From contig NZ_CP071870.1 in NCBI RefSeq assembly GCF_017569205.1, forward strand, positions 2,728,001 through 2,792,000: a stretch of DNA of 64,000 nucleotides. The letters are read 5' to 3'. The notes beneath the pieces were generated by a model. That model was not told where the DNA came from and ran no database searches. It saw nothing but the letters and a program-made list of their open reading frames with translations. The position numbers and the translations under genes are program-made. Below are positions 37,806 through 45,879 of this stretch, piece by piece (position 1 is the first letter of the stretch; each line of letters begins with the position of its first letter). This DNA is from Propioniciclava sp. MC1595. GTDB taxonomy: Bacteria > Actinomycetota > Actinomycetes > Propionibacteriales > Propionibacteriaceae.

Positions 37806-38447
37806 ATGTCCCCAGCCTCCCCGGGAGTGACTCCGCGAGCCTCGCAAAGTGGGCCCGCGGCGTCCGAGAAAGAGGCCCTGCGCGCGACCGTGCGGGCGGC
37901 CCGCGCGGCCGATCCCCGTCGTGGCGCCGCCGATGCGGCCCGGCTCCCCCGCCTCCTGGCCGCCTGCGCCGGCCACGACGCGGTCGCCTGCTACTTCTCC
38001 GTGCCCCCCGAACCCGACACCGTCGCGCTGGTCGACGCGCTGGACGCCGCGGGCGTCCGTGTCCTGCTGCCGGTGCTGAAGGGGCACCGCGAGCCCGCGT
38101 GGAACTGGTACGCCGGACGGGGCTCGCTGGTACACGGCTGGCGCGGCATCCCCGAGCCGGGGGGCCCTCCCCTGCCGTCCTCGGCGCTGGGCGCCTGCAC
38201 GTTCGTCTGGGTCTCGGCGCTGCTCGCCACACCGGGCGGCCACCGCCTCGGCACGGGCGGCGGCTGGTACGACCGCGCGCTGGCCCATGCCGACCCCGAC
38301 GCCGTCCGCGGCACGCTGGTGGGCGGGGCCGAACTGGTGGACGCCGTGCCGCTGGAGCCCTGGGACCTTCCCGTCGACCTCGTGGTGACGCCGTCGGCGA
38401 CCATCATGACCGGGGCGCGCGGCGTCCGGACGCCGTCGGAGGAATAG
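37806..38447 (+). CDS. 5-Formyltetrahydrofolate cyclo-ligase
   Basis: This 213-residue enzyme converts 5-formyl-THF to 5,10-methenyl-THF with ATP. The family motif appears as GTGGGWYDRAL near residue 156, with the N-terminal KEALRATVRAARA helix and the AVACYFSVPPEPDT strand. The N-terminal 20 residues are low-complexity and may be a start-site overcall. It diverges from glp with 17 bp between the ATGs, so the two promoters overlap the opposing 5' ends. Confidence 0.9.
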   Translation: MSPASPGVTPRASQSGPAASEKEALRATVRAARAADPRRGAADAARLPRLLAACAGHDAVACYFSVPPEPDTVALVDALDAAGVRVLLPVLKGHREPAWNWYAGRGSLVHGWRGIPEPGGPPLPSSALGACTFVWVSALLATPGGHRLGTGGGWYDRALAHADPDAVRGTLVGGAELVDAVPLEPWDLPVDLVVTPSATIMTGARGVRTPSEE

Positions 38448-38506
38448 GGGTCGGCCCGAGCGACGTTAGGATGCGTGAGCCCTGACGTTGTCCTCGAGGA
38501 GTCCCG

Positions 38507-38770
38507 ATGCCCACCTACCAGTACCGGTGCGCCGACTGCGGTCGTGAGCTCGAGGTCGTCCAGAAGTTCACCGACGCCTCGCTGACCGAGTGCCCCACCT
38601 GCACCGGGAACCTGCGCAAGGTGTTCAACGCCGTCGGCGTCGTATTCAAGGGGTCGGGCTTCTACGCCACCGACAACCGCACCAACGGCAAGACCGACGC
38701 CGCCAAGCCGGCCGCGAAGCCCGCTGACAAGCCCGCCGCGGCCCCCGCCGCCAAGGAGTCCGCGGCCTGA
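38507..38770 (+). CDS. FmdB-family zinc-ribbon protein
   Basis: This 87-residue protein has an N-terminal YQYRCADCG and a later CPTC pair, forming the zinc ribbon of the FmdB/CxxC regulatory family, followed by a lysine-alanine-proline tail. A GAGGAG ribosome site precedes the ATG. Function of the family is unsettled, though regulation is often assumed. Its position after the folate cyclo-ligase is conserved in actinomycetes. Confidence 0.88.
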   Translation: MPTYQYRCADCGRELEVVQKFTDASLTECPTCTGNLRKVFNAVGVVFKGSGFYATDNRTNGKTDAAKPAAKPADKPAAAPAAKESAA

Positions 38771-38798
38771 GTGGCACGCGCCGCCTAAACCTAGGGGC

Positions 38799-39404
38799 GT
38801 GACCAGACCCACGTTCCCCCCGGCCCTGCGCCGCACCCTCTACCTGCGCCGCCGCACGCTCGCCGCCCTCTGCGCGTTCGGCGCCGTGCTCGCGACCCTG
38901 CTCGCCCTGGCCCCGCCCACGGCCCCCACCGTCTCCGTCCTCGCCGCGGCCTCCGCGCTGCCGGGCGGCACCGTGCTCACGAGCACCGACCTGGTCGCCG
39001 TGGAACTTCCTCCCGGGGCGGTGCCCGACGGCGCGGCCCGGGTCGAGGCCGACGTCGTCGGCCGCACGCTGGCCTCGGCGGTCGCGGCGGGTTCGGTGCT
39101 CACGGCGACGGCGGTCTCCGAGGGCACGCGCCTGGCCAGGCCGGGCCACGTGGTCATCGCCCTGCCGCTCACCGACGAGACCATCGCCGCGCTGGTGCGG
39201 CCGGGCGTCCGCATCGACGTGCTCGACGCAGCCGGCGTCGCGCTGGCGTCCGACATCCCGGTCGTGGCCCCGCCCGGCACGCCCGGCGGTGTCAACCTCG
39301 GCATGACGGGTCCGCAGCGGTCCGTCCTCGTCGAGGTCCCACACGAGGTCGCGGCAACCCTGACCGCACAAGGAATGATGTCGCTGACGGTCGCGCTGCG
39401 CTGA
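38799..39404 (+). CDS. SAF-domain protein (CpaB/RcpC-like)
   Basis: This 201-residue protein starts with a short basic segment and one membrane helix (about 20-40). It is followed by a SAF domain (LPGGTVLTSTDLVAVELPPG, about 50-95) and a C-terminal RcpC-type domain. CpaB/RcpC proteins help tight-adherence pilus secretion, but no other pilus gene is near, so the role here is open. The GTG at 38799 follows the fmdB stop by 28 bp. Confidence 0.8.
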   Translation: MTRPTFPPALRRTLYLRRRTLAALCAFGAVLATLLALAPPTAPTVSVLAAASALPGGTVLTSTDLVAVELPPGAVPDGAARVEADVVGRTLASAVAAGSVLTATAVSEGTRLARPGHVVIALPLTDETIAALVRPGVRIDVLDAAGVALASDIPVVAPPGTPGGVNLGMTGPQRSVLVEVPHEVAATLTAQGMMSLTVALR

Positions 39405-39556
39405 CGTCCGGGGGTCGCTCGAGCGACGCCTCCCGATAACCTTCCCACTCTACTCGACGGTTTCCTTCGCCGCAGCGATTTGGCTAGACTCCTCGGGCGC
39501 GGTAGCCCCACGCCCCGATCGGGGCACTACCACGCCACCGAGAGGGAATCAGTTTT

Positions 39557-39934
39557 ATGAAGGGTTTCAAAGACTTCCTGATGCAGGGCAACCTCATCGA
39601 GCTGGCCACCGCCGTCATCATGGCGGGTGCCTTCGGCAAGGTCGTCGAGGCCTTCACCAAGATCATCATGGACCTCATCGCCAAGGTCGCCGGCGGCGAG
39701 CCGAACTTCGACGCCGTCGCTGTCGGCGGCGTGAACGTCGGCGTGTTCATCACCGCGCTGATCTCGTTCATCATGATCGCTGCTGTCGTCTACTTCATGG
39801 TCATCAAGCCCTACCAGGCCCTCAAGGAGGCCGTTGACGCGCGCCTGAAGGCCGAGAAGGACGCCGAGGCCCCCGCCCCCACCACCGACGAGCTGCTCGC
39901 CGAGATCCGCGACCTGCTCAAGACGCGCGCCTGA
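39557..39934 (+). CDS. mscL: Large-conductance mechanosensitive channel
   Basis: MscL forms a homopentameric membrane channel that opens on hypo-osmotic stress. The 125-residue length is typical. The N-terminal amphipathic helix and first membrane helix (FLMQGNLIELATAVIMAGAFG) carry the GNLIELATAVI core, and the second membrane helix lies at about residues 70-95, followed by a charged C-terminal bundle (TTDELLAEIRDLLK). A GAGAGGGA ribosome site precedes the ATG. A strong hairpin follows the stop. Confidence 0.95.
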   Translation: MKGFKDFLMQGNLIELATAVIMAGAFGKVVEAFTKIIMDLIAKVAGGEPNFDAVAVGGVNVGVFITALISFIMIAAVVYFMVIKPYQALKEAVDARLKAEKDAEAPAPTTDELLAEIRDLLKTRA

Positions 39935-39955
39935 GCTTCGCCACCCCAAGCTCCG

Positions 39956-39988
39956 AACGGGGCCCATCCCTCAGGGATGGGCCCCGTT
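39956..39988. terminator. Strong hairpin between mscL and the next minus-strand gene
   Basis: A perfect 15-bp G/C-rich stem (39956-39970 with 39974-39988) with a 3-base TCA loop. It sits between two converging genes and probably terminates both. Confidence 0.85.
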
Positions 39989-40007
39989 CCACATGTCGGG
40001 GCCCGGG

Positions 40008-40367
40008 TCAGGTCCGGCCGAAGTGCGGCGGGACGTCGGCCAGGAGCCGACGCTCGTCGGCGTCCAGGCGCGTGCGTCGCGACGGAGGCAACACGGTGAG
40101 GACCTCCAGCCCGTAGCGCTCCCGGGCACCCCCGATGGCGGCGTACAGCTGCGCGGCTCCCAGACCGGCGCGCAGGGCGTCCGGGACGGGGTGGGGCCAG
40201 GGGCCGGCGGCCGCGGCCGCGCGCGCGTGGTCACCGAGGGCGTCGGCGTCCCAGCCGTTGCGGTCCAACTGCTCGACCAACACGTCGAGGTCGGGCGCCT
40301 CCTGCTCGCCGAGGTCCAGGTCGGAGCCCGTCAGCGCGAACGCGATCGCGCGGTGCCAGCCGCTCAC
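40008..40367 (-). CDS. Hypothetical protein linked to the uridylyltransferase gene
   Basis: This 119-residue soluble protein has acidic and alanine-rich helices (DLDVLVEQLDRNGWDADAL, AAQLYAAIGGARERYGLEV). I recognise no domain. The start overlaps the stop of the uridylyltransferase by 4 bp, so it is co-translated with it and likely real. It ends just before the bidirectional hairpin. Confidence 0.7.
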   Translation of the reverse strand: MSGWHRAIAFALTGSDLDLGEQEAPDLDVLVEQLDRNGWDADALGDHARAAAAAGPWPHPVPDALRAGLGAAQLYAAIGGARERYGLEVLTVLPPSRRTRLDADERRLLADVPPHFGRT

Positions 40368-41740
40368 GCCTCGCCGAGCACCTCGACGTCGACGGTGCGG
40401 GGCTCACCGGGGTCGGCCAGGTGGGCGTCCCCGACCACCGTGACGGGGTCGGAGAACGTCCAGTCCCCCTCGACGACCAGCGAGCGCGCCTCGCGCAGCG
40501 ACGGGACGTACTCGACGCGCGCGTCGAAGTCGGGGAGCAGGCCGAAGTAGCGCTTGTCGAGGTCGATGCCCGGCAGCCGCTCGGTGGTGGCCACGAGCCG
40601 GGCGTCCCCGTCGAGGGCGAAGGCGTCGGAGCGCACCAGCATGAGCTCGTTGGTGGTCTTGACCGGCAGGAACCGGTCGCGCTCCACAGCGATCGCCTGG
40701 GCGCCCGGGAACACCTCGATGGCGGCCCCCATGGCGGTCTCCATCTGGATCACCGGCGTGGAGGTCGGGTCGCTGGGGTCGACCGTCTTGAGGTTGCGGA
40801 TCAGGGGCAGGCCGAGGACGTTGTGGCGTTCGGCCATGAGGCGCTTCAGGGCCGGCAGGTTGATCCACAGGTTGTTGGCGTGGAAGTAGGGGTGGCGGTC
40901 CTCATCGGTGAAGAACTCCATCTCCTCGGGCGCCGTCTGCGCCGTGTCGCGCAGGATGAGCTGCCCGTCCGCCTTCCGGATGGCGAGGTGGCCGCCCTTG
41001 CGGTCGTTCGGGGTGCGGGGGCAGATCTCCGCGGCGTACGGGGCGCCCGAGTGGGCGAACCACCCGGCGAGCGTGGCGTTCGGCCCGGCGCCGAGGTTGT
41101 CCCCGTTGGCGATGCTGGCGTAGCGGAAGCCCTCGTCGATCAGGCGGTCGAGCAGGCCCGTACCGACGAGCGCGGTGTAGATGTCGCCGTGCCCGGGCGG
41201 GCACCACTCGAGGTCGGGGTCGGCCGGCCACTCCACGGGCTCGAGGCCGTCGACGGTGAGCTTCGGCTCGAAGCCCTGGAGGAAGTCGATGGGCAGGTCG
41301 CCCACCGGGAGCTCGTCGTAGATGCTCAGGTGGTCGAGGGTGGCCTCGCGGGTGCGGAAGCTGTTCATGAACAGCAGCGGGAGTCGCACGTCGTAGCGCT
41401 CGCGGGCGTGCAGCACCTGGGACACGATGATGTCGAGGAAGGTCTTGCGCCCCCGCACCGGCAGCAGCGTCTTGGGCCCGTCGAGACCCATCGAGGTGCC
41501 GAGGCCGCCGTTGAGCTTGATCATGACGGTCCTGGCCAGCGCATTGCGCGCGTCGTCGGGGTCGACGTCCACGGCGGACAGCCGAGGAGGATCGGTCAGC
41601 GGCTCGATGTCGTCCTCGCGGATGAAGCCGCCCCCGGCGGCGCCCAGCTGGCCGTAGTAGTGGGTGAACACGTCGATGGCGGCGCCCGTCGCGCCGGCGT
41701 CGGCCATCTTCTGGCGCGAACGCTCCAAGCCTATGGTCAT
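40364..41740 (-). CDS. UTP-glucose-1-phosphate uridylyltransferase, UDPGP family
   Basis: This 458-residue enzyme is of the eukaryotic-like UGPase family, not the bacterial GalU type. It makes UDP-glucose for glycans and trehalose. The nucleotide-binding loop KLNGGLGTSMG (about residue 76) with the following GPKTLLPV is diagnostic, and further matches are SIANGDNLGA and the FHANNLWINL substrate loop. The ATG at 41740 is preferred over an upstream extension rich in Pro/Ala/Arg. Confidence 0.92.
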   Translation of the reverse strand: MTIGLERSRQKMADAGATGAAIDVFTHYYGQLGAAGGGFIREDDIEPLTDPPRLSAVDVDPDDARNALARTVMIKLNGGLGTSMGLDGPKTLLPVRGRKTFLDIIVSQVLHARERYDVRLPLLFMNSFRTREATLDHLSIYDELPVGDLPIDFLQGFEPKLTVDGLEPVEWPADPDLEWCPPGHGDIYTALVGTGLLDRLIDEGFRYASIANGDNLGAGPNATLAGWFAHSGAPYAAEICPRTPNDRKGGHLAIRKADGQLILRDTAQTAPEEMEFFTDEDRHPYFHANNLWINLPALKRLMAERHNVLGLPLIRNLKTVDPSDPTSTPVIQMETAMGAAIEVFPGAQAIAVERDRFLPVKTTNELMLVRSDAFALDGDARLVATTERLPGIDLDKRYFGLLPDFDARVEYVPSLREARSLVVEGDWTFSDPVTVVGDAHLADPGEPRTVDVEVLGEA

Positions 41741-42081
41741 GGCCTCGACTCTAGCGGGGGCAGAGGAGGCGGGGGCGGGGCGTGATGGCCCCTGAACGTG
41801 AAGGGAGAGCGACGCCGGTCGAAGGGCTAGAAGCCGTCTACCCACCCCCAGGAGACATCAACAACCTGGCGTCGCTCTCGCGTCACCAACTATAGACCAG
41901 ATCGCAGTCCTGGGTGGCCGCCGGGGCGTCCGAGTTCCGCCCGACTGAGGGTGACGGACGGCTAACTCTTCAACTTCCACCCACAGCAGCCGTACCCGCC
42001 CGTCGGCACCCCGTACGGCATCCGCGCCCGCCGGGGACCCGTCGCCCGGGCACCCGGATCTGCCCCTAGAATGGCCGGGCT
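41741..42081. other. Intergenic region with an inverted repeat, upstream of tRNA-Arg
   Basis: No gene is seen in these 341 bp. A perfect 12-bp inverted repeat (GAGAGCGACGCC at 41805-41816 and its complement at 41868-41879) surrounds a 51-base interior. It could be a small non-autonomous element or an RNA structure; no target duplication is obvious. Confidence 0.5.
42067..42072 (+). promoter_or_regulatory. Probable -10 box of tRNA-Arg
   Basis: TAGAAT lies 9 bp before the tRNA 5' end. No convincing -35 box is visible at the usual distance. Confidence 0.45.
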
Positions 42082-42154
42082 GGCCTCGTAGCTCAGGGGA
42101 TAGAGCAGTGGTTTCCTAAACCATGTGTCGGAGGTTCGAATCCTCCCGGGGCCG
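42082..42154 (+). tRNA. tRNA-Arg (anticodon CCT)
   Basis: This 73-nt tRNA pairs GGCCTCG with CGGGGCC in the acceptor stem. The anticodon loop TTCCTAA gives anticodon CCT for arginine codon AGG, and CCA is encoded immediately after (42155-42157). It is the insertion site of island 2, whose left repeat forms its 3' two-thirds. Confidence 0.96.
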
Positions 42155-42157
42155 CCA
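42106..42157 (+). repeat. attL of island 2 (52-bp direct repeat, copy 1)
   Basis: These 52 bases, from the anticodon arm through CCA, are identical to 56832-56883. The match ends sharply on both sides. The integrase gene follows within about 110 bp. Confidence 0.95.
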
Positions 42158-42267
42158 GCCTTCTAGCTCTGACTAGGCCAGATGGACGGATGTCGATTTC
42201 TGCTAGTTGGTGTCATGGGCTGTCAATTAGGCAACGGCGTTGGCAGCTAGGCAGCGGGGAGGTCGTC

Positions 42268-43368
42268 GTGGCGAAGCGAAGGGGCCAGGGAGAGGGCTCG
42301 ATCTACCAGCGCGAGGACGGCGGATGGGTCGCCCAGCTCGACCTCGGATACGTCGCGGGCAAGCGCTCGCGACCCGTCCGCCGCGCGCGAACCAAGCGCG
42401 AAGCCCTCGCCAAGCTGGAGGAGATGAAGCGCGACCGAGACGCCGGCATCACCTCGACGGCCAAGAACGTCGAGCAGTGGCTGGCCTACTGGCTGGATGA
42501 AGTCATCGCTCCCGCAGTCGAGGCGGGCGACCTCAAGCCCGCGACGGCGCGCTACTACCGCTCGCACGTCGAGCAGTGGCTGACCCCCCACCTCGGCGCG
42601 CACCGACTCAACGAGCTCGCGCCCCGTCATGTCCGCGAGCTGCATGCGGCCATGCGCAAGGCGGGCAAGTCCGACGCGATGATCCGCAACTCCCACGCGA
42701 CCCTGCGCAAGGCGATGAAGGTCGCCCTCTCGGACGGCCGCCTGCGTCGCGACCCGCTCGCCGGGGTGTCCGCACCCACCCCGAAGGACCGCTACCGGAT
42801 CCTGACCGCCGAGCAGGCCGGGGTGCTGTTCGCCTGCGCGTCCGCAGATCCGCGCACCCTCGCCCGCGTCCACGTCGCGATCCTCGGGGGGCTTCGCCAG
42901 GGCGAAGCGCTTGCACTCAGGTGGGAGGACGTCACGGACACGCACATCAGCGTCAAGACGTCCATCACCCGCGTCGACGGCAAGCTGACCCACGTCACCC
43001 CCAAGACCAGGGCGGGCGTCCGTGAAGTGCCGATGGCGCCGGCGCTCAAGGCGTCGCTGGAGGCGTGGCGGGAGCGGTCGGGCACCGGGTACGTGTTCCA
43101 CGGCTTCCGTGGCCCCGAGGCGATCGAGGGTGCGGAGCGGGACCACCGGGCGTGGAAGGCCGCACTGGAGGCCGCGAAGCTGCCCGCGGTGCCCCTGCAC
43201 GGCGCGCGGGGGACGTGCGCAACCCTGCTGCAAGCTGCCGGGGTGCCGCCTCGCGTAGTGGCCGACATCCTCGGGCAGGCGAACGTCGTGGTCGCGCTGG
43301 AGCACTACTCGCACTCCGATGACGGCCAGCGCACCGACGCGCTGGGCAAGCTCGCCGAGCAGATATAG
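42268..43368 (+). CDS. int: Phage-type tyrosine integrase of island 2
   Basis: This 366-residue integrase has an N-terminal arm-binding domain (GQGEGSIYQREDGGWVAQLDL), a core-binding domain (about 70-160) and a catalytic domain with GGLRQGEAL (Arg), the KTRAGVREVP strand, LHGARGTCATLL in place of HxLRH, and ILGQANVVVALEHYSH (GQ replacing the usual GH). The tyrosine is Tyr in EHYSH. The GTG at 42268 is chosen because the GEGSIY motif normally starts near residue 8. It lies beside attL, as expected for an active integrase. Substitution of the two histidine boxes (H to G and GH to GQ) is tolerated in some integrases. Confidence 0.92.
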   Translation: MAKRRGQGEGSIYQREDGGWVAQLDLGYVAGKRSRPVRRARTKREALAKLEEMKRDRDAGITSTAKNVEQWLAYWLDEVIAPAVEAGDLKPATARYYRSHVEQWLTPHLGAHRLNELAPRHVRELHAAMRKAGKSDAMIRNSHATLRKAMKVALSDGRLRRDPLAGVSAPTPKDRYRILTAEQAGVLFACASADPRTLARVHVAILGGLRQGEALALRWEDVTDTHISVKTSITRVDGKLTHVTPKTRAGVREVPMAPALKASLEAWRERSGTGYVFHGFRGPEAIEGAERDHRAWKAALEAAKLPAVPLHGARGTCATLLQAAGVPPRVVADILGQANVVVALEHYSHSDDGQRTDALGKLAEQI

Positions 43369-43459
43369 ACCGCGCACACGCTGGCGATCACGAAGCGCAA
43401 GGCCGAGCTGGAGGCCGAGCTGGCCGCGCTGCCCGAATGATCGAGACATGAGACACGAC

Positions 43460-43483
43460 GCCCCCCACCATCGGGTGGGGGGC
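43460..43483. terminator. Hairpin between integrase and lipoprotein gene
   Basis: A perfect 10-bp stem (GCCCCCCACC / GGTGGGGGGC) with an ATCG loop lies between converging genes. A probable bidirectional terminator. Confidence 0.85.
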
Positions 43484-43509
43484 GAAGACCGTGGGGGCGT
43501 TCTTGTGTC

Positions 43510-43893
43510 TCAGGCCGCCGTGTCCACGAGGGTGATGATGAGGCCGCGGTTCGGGTGGTACGTCCACCTGGCCTTGATCCCGTCCCACTCCTCGGTTTGC
43601 TGGCCGTCCAGGGAGCGGGTCGAGTCGATGTGCTGTATCACGTAGTCGGGGGTCTCCAGCTCGCGCAGGTAGCAGGCGACGACGGCCATCGTATCGCCGT
43701 CCCTGTCGTCCTCGCCCTTGGTGTCGAGCGTCATGGACTTGCCGCCGTCACCGTGGGCGTTCCGCGCGCCGGGGCACGCCTTCGCGGCCGTGACGATGCG
43801 CGACTCGGCGGCGCTTGGCGTCGGAGTCGCTGCGGGCGCTCCCCCGCACCCGGCCAGCAGGACCACGAGGGTGAGGGCTGCGAGCTTCTTCAT
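43510..43893 (-). CDS. Small secreted lipoprotein
   Basis: This 127-residue protein has a signal peptide and lipobox (LTLVVLLAGCGG, Cys16), then an Ala/Pro/Thr linker and a small domain with two further cysteines (ACPGARN and VACYLRE) that could form a disulfide. It would be anchored outside the membrane. I do not recognise the domain. Surface lipoproteins on prophages and islands sometimes block superinfection, which is only a possibility here. Confidence 0.75.
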   Translation of the reverse strand: MKKLAALTLVVLLAGCGGAPAATPTPSAAESRIVTAAKACPGARNAHGDGGKSMTLDTKGEDDRDGDTMAVVACYLRELETPDYVIQHIDSTRSLDGQQTEEWDGIKARWTYHPNRGLIITLVDTAA

Positions 43894-43901
43894 GGGTCCT
43901 C

Positions 43902-44162
43902 CTAGACCTCGGAGCGGACGACGAGTTGGCCGGCGTCACGCTTGCGGCGTCCGCGCTCGATGCGCTCGGCGATGACCCTGCACGGGCGCGGATGGGCTGC
44001 CACCACCTTGGGGTCATCGATCAGGTGGACGCAAGCCTGCGCGAGCGCCGGCGCACTCAAGCCAAGCTGCATGGCGGTGGCAGTGATGGTGCGGTCGTCG
44101 CCCGAGGCGACCGCCTGCAAGGCGATGCCATGGGAGGCGTCAGGAATGGGCATGGGCTTCAT
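43902..44162 (-). CDS. Hypothetical helical protein
   Basis: This 86-residue protein has a likely helix-turn-helix shape (TITATAMQLGLSAPALAQACVHLI) and a basic C-terminus (RIERGRRKRDAG). No family is recognised. The start overlaps the end of the ImmA-like gene by 23 bp, and it precedes the lipoprotein gene by 8 bp on the same strand, so all three may form one unit. Confidence 0.6.
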   Translation of the reverse strand: MKPMPIPDASHGIALQAVASGDDRTITATAMQLGLSAPALAQACVHLIDDPKVVAAHPRPCRVIAERIERGRRKRDAGQLVVRSEV

Positions 44163-44577
44163 CTCCTTGATGGGCCAGCCGCCGGCGCAGGTAGTGGCGA
44201 TCAGAGGGGTGGAGGTGGCGCAGGCGCGCCTCGAGCGTGGGCACGTCGACCCACAGCTCGTCAGCGACCTCGTGGGCGTCCGTCGACCAGGCGAGCGCCT
44301 CCCCGAGGTCCCGAATCCCGATCAACCGGCGCGCGGCGAGCTGATCGACCACGGCCTCCTCGCGCTGCTGCCACCACCAACCCCGCGGCGCCGGTCCGCG
44401 CTCGATGTGGGCGACCTCGTGGGCGATGGTGGAGCGGCGCTCAGCATGGGTCTGGCGCGGGTCCAGGGTGACCCGCTCGTGCCCGAAGTCGGTCAACCCG
44501 ACGATACTGACGGGCAGGTGGGCCCACGCGAGATCCCAGTGTGCGAAGGAGCGGAAGTGCCGCCATGGGTGGTACAC
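44140..44577 (-). CDS. ImmA/IrrE-family metallopeptidase
   Basis: This protein of about 145 residues has the zinc-protease motif HEVAH (in RRSTIAHEVAHIERG), with a glutamate-containing helix EEAVVDQLAARRLI downstream that supplies the third ligand. ImmA/IrrE peptidases cleave phage-type repressors to induce element transfer or stress genes. The start is uncertain: GTG 44577 is the simplest choice that avoids the preceding hicB-like gene; the frame is open further upstream to about 44730. A repressor target could be the HTH protein encoded at 46830. Confidence 0.8.
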   Translation of the reverse strand: MYHPWRHFRSFAHWDLAWAHLPVSIVGLTDFGHERVTLDPRQTHAERRSTIAHEVAHIERGPAPRGWWWQQREEAVVDQLAARRLIGIRDLGEALAWSTDAHEVADELWVDVPTLEARLRHLHPSDRHYLRRRLAHQGDEAHAHS

Positions 44578-44632
44578 CCCATGAACCCTGCCGCCCGGGT
44601 CCGACAAAATGACCAGGGCCGCGCCCCCGGGC

Positions 44633-45004
44633 TCAGCCGTTGACGAGCTGGGACACCCGTCCTCTGGATACGCCGAGGATCGCGGCGGAGTCCGTGACCG
44701 AGTAGCCGGCCTCGCGGAGATGCCGGGCAACCCGACGAGCCTGGCGCGCAGCGGCCTCGGTGGCCGCTGCGGCGTCCGCAGTGGCTTGCCGCGCCACGGC
44801 GACCTCGTCCCCGAGGTGGCCGATCTCGGGGACTACGTCAATGGTCCACCCGTCGTGGTCGGTGCCCCCATCGACGGTGTCGAGGTAGTCGCGGACCTGC
44901 TGTTCGGCGCGGTCGAGGGTGGCCACCTGGGTCCACACGTCGTCGCCGTGCCACAGTTCCCAGCCGCCGCTCCACCGCTTGGCGGTGATCGTGATGGTGG
45001 TCAC
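44633..45004 (-). CDS. hicB: HicB-like antitoxin with C-terminal HTH
   Basis: This 123-residue protein begins with a small beta domain (TITITAKRWSGGWELW.. ) like the degenerate RNase-H fold of HicB. It continues with an alanine-rich helix and ends with a DNA-binding helix-turn-helix (YSVTDSAAILGVSRGRVSQLVNG). The GTG start overlaps the end of the HicA gene by 4 bp. It should neutralise HicA and repress the pair. The HicB fold is divergent, so the call rests largely on gene order. Confidence 0.7.
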   Translation of the reverse strand: MTTITITAKRWSGGWELWHGDDVWTQVATLDRAEQQVRDYLDTVDGGTDHDGWTIDVVPEIGHLGDEVAVARQATADAAAATEAAARQARRVARHLREAGYSVTDSAAILGVSRGRVSQLVNG

Positions 45005-45192
45005 TGCTTGCTCCTCTCGATTGCGTTGAGTGCCTTGCGGGTCAGGCCGGGTGAGATCTCGCGGGTCTGGGTGATCGACACATGCACGGCCCCGTTCCTC
45101 CACACCTCGTGGTCGCCTTTGCCCTGCCGCGGCTCGAAGCCAGCCTCGGTGAGCAGCTTGGCGAGTTCGCGGTACTTCATCGGCTTGACCAT
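45001..45192 (-). CDS. hicA: HicA-family mRNA interferase toxin
   Basis: This 63-residue protein matches HicA in size and sequence pattern: KYRELAKLLTEAGFEP, then GKGDHEVWRN with the catalytic histidine, and a C-terminal helix (LTRKALNAIERS). HicA cleaves mRNA and arrests growth unless bound by HicB. ATG 45192 or 45177 could serve as the start. A promoter-proximal inverted repeat lies just upstream. The pair probably stabilises island 2. Confidence 0.9.
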   Translation of the reverse strand: MVKPMKYRELAKLLTEAGFEPRQGKGDHEVWRNGAVHVSITQTREISPGLTRKALNAIERSKQ

Positions 45193-45199
45193 GACTCTA

Positions 45200-45216
45200 G
45201 TTTAGAGGGGCTAAAC
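45200..45216. promoter_or_regulatory. Probable HicB operator
   Basis: GTTTAG and CTAAAC form an inverted repeat with a 5-base spacer, 8 bp upstream of the hicA ATG. The A/T-rich position in a G/C-rich genome fits an autoregulated promoter. Confidence 0.5.
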
Positions 45217-45266
45217 CGTCAATGTCAAGGGGGGGTATACAGGACGGCGCCCCCCGCCGCCCCACC

Positions 45267-45848
45267 TCAGAACGTGCCAGTACGGGCGAACCCGTCGGCC
45301 TCGACCGGAACGTCCTCAGCCTGCACATAGGCGCTGTAGGCCCGAGTGACGACCAGGACGAACAGCATGAGCGTGTGGGTGAACAGGAACGCCACCACGG
45401 CCGTCGCCGGGATGGCCAGCGCGCCTCTGACGAGGAACGAAATCGCAGCCACGGCAGCGAGGGCGAGGGAGTTGAGGACACCCAGGAGGACATGGGCAAC
45501 GGACTCGTCGAGGAGGCTGCGCAAGGGCAGGTCCTTGATCCTGTAGTACCTCTCACGCTCGGCCCGCTCGCTGAGCTTGGATCGCCATCCGGCCAGCAAC
45601 GTGAAGGTTCCAAGCAGGCCGGCTGACACGAGGGCTGACCATGTGAGGGCCAGGCCCAACGCGGCCCCAGGATCAGTCTTCGGCGGGAACGCCCATGCGA
45701 GTACAGCGGCTGCCGCGGGCACCAGGAGCGACAGGATGCGTGAAGGCCAGTCAGGCCGCACGTCCTTCAGCTCGCCGTTGCCGTAGGTGCGCCGCGAGAG
45801 GCCATTCCAGTGGCCGCGCAGGATAGGGGTGGGACTGAGTCGCGCCAT
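45267..45848 (-). CDS. Four-helix membrane protein
   Basis: This 193-residue protein has about four membrane helices (near residues 38-54, 66-86, 118-140 and 147-167), a cytoplasmic basic loop (WRSKLSERAERERYYRIKDLPL) and a soluble C-terminus. I recognise no named family. It follows the 317-residue protein by about 30 bp on the same strand and could be the membrane effector of that cassette. That is inference from gene order. Confidence 0.7.
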   Translation of the reverse strand: MARLSPTPILRGHWNGLSRRTYGNGELKDVRPDWPSRILSLLVPAAAAVLAWAFPPKTDPGAALGLALTWSALVSAGLLGTFTLLAGWRSKLSERAERERYYRIKDLPLRSLLDESVAHVLLGVLNSLALAAVAAISFLVRGALAIPATAVVAFLFTHTLMLFVLVVTRAYSAYVQAEDVPVEADGFARTGTF

Positions 45849-45879
45849 GATCCATCCTCCCTCGCGGCTCCGACATTTT

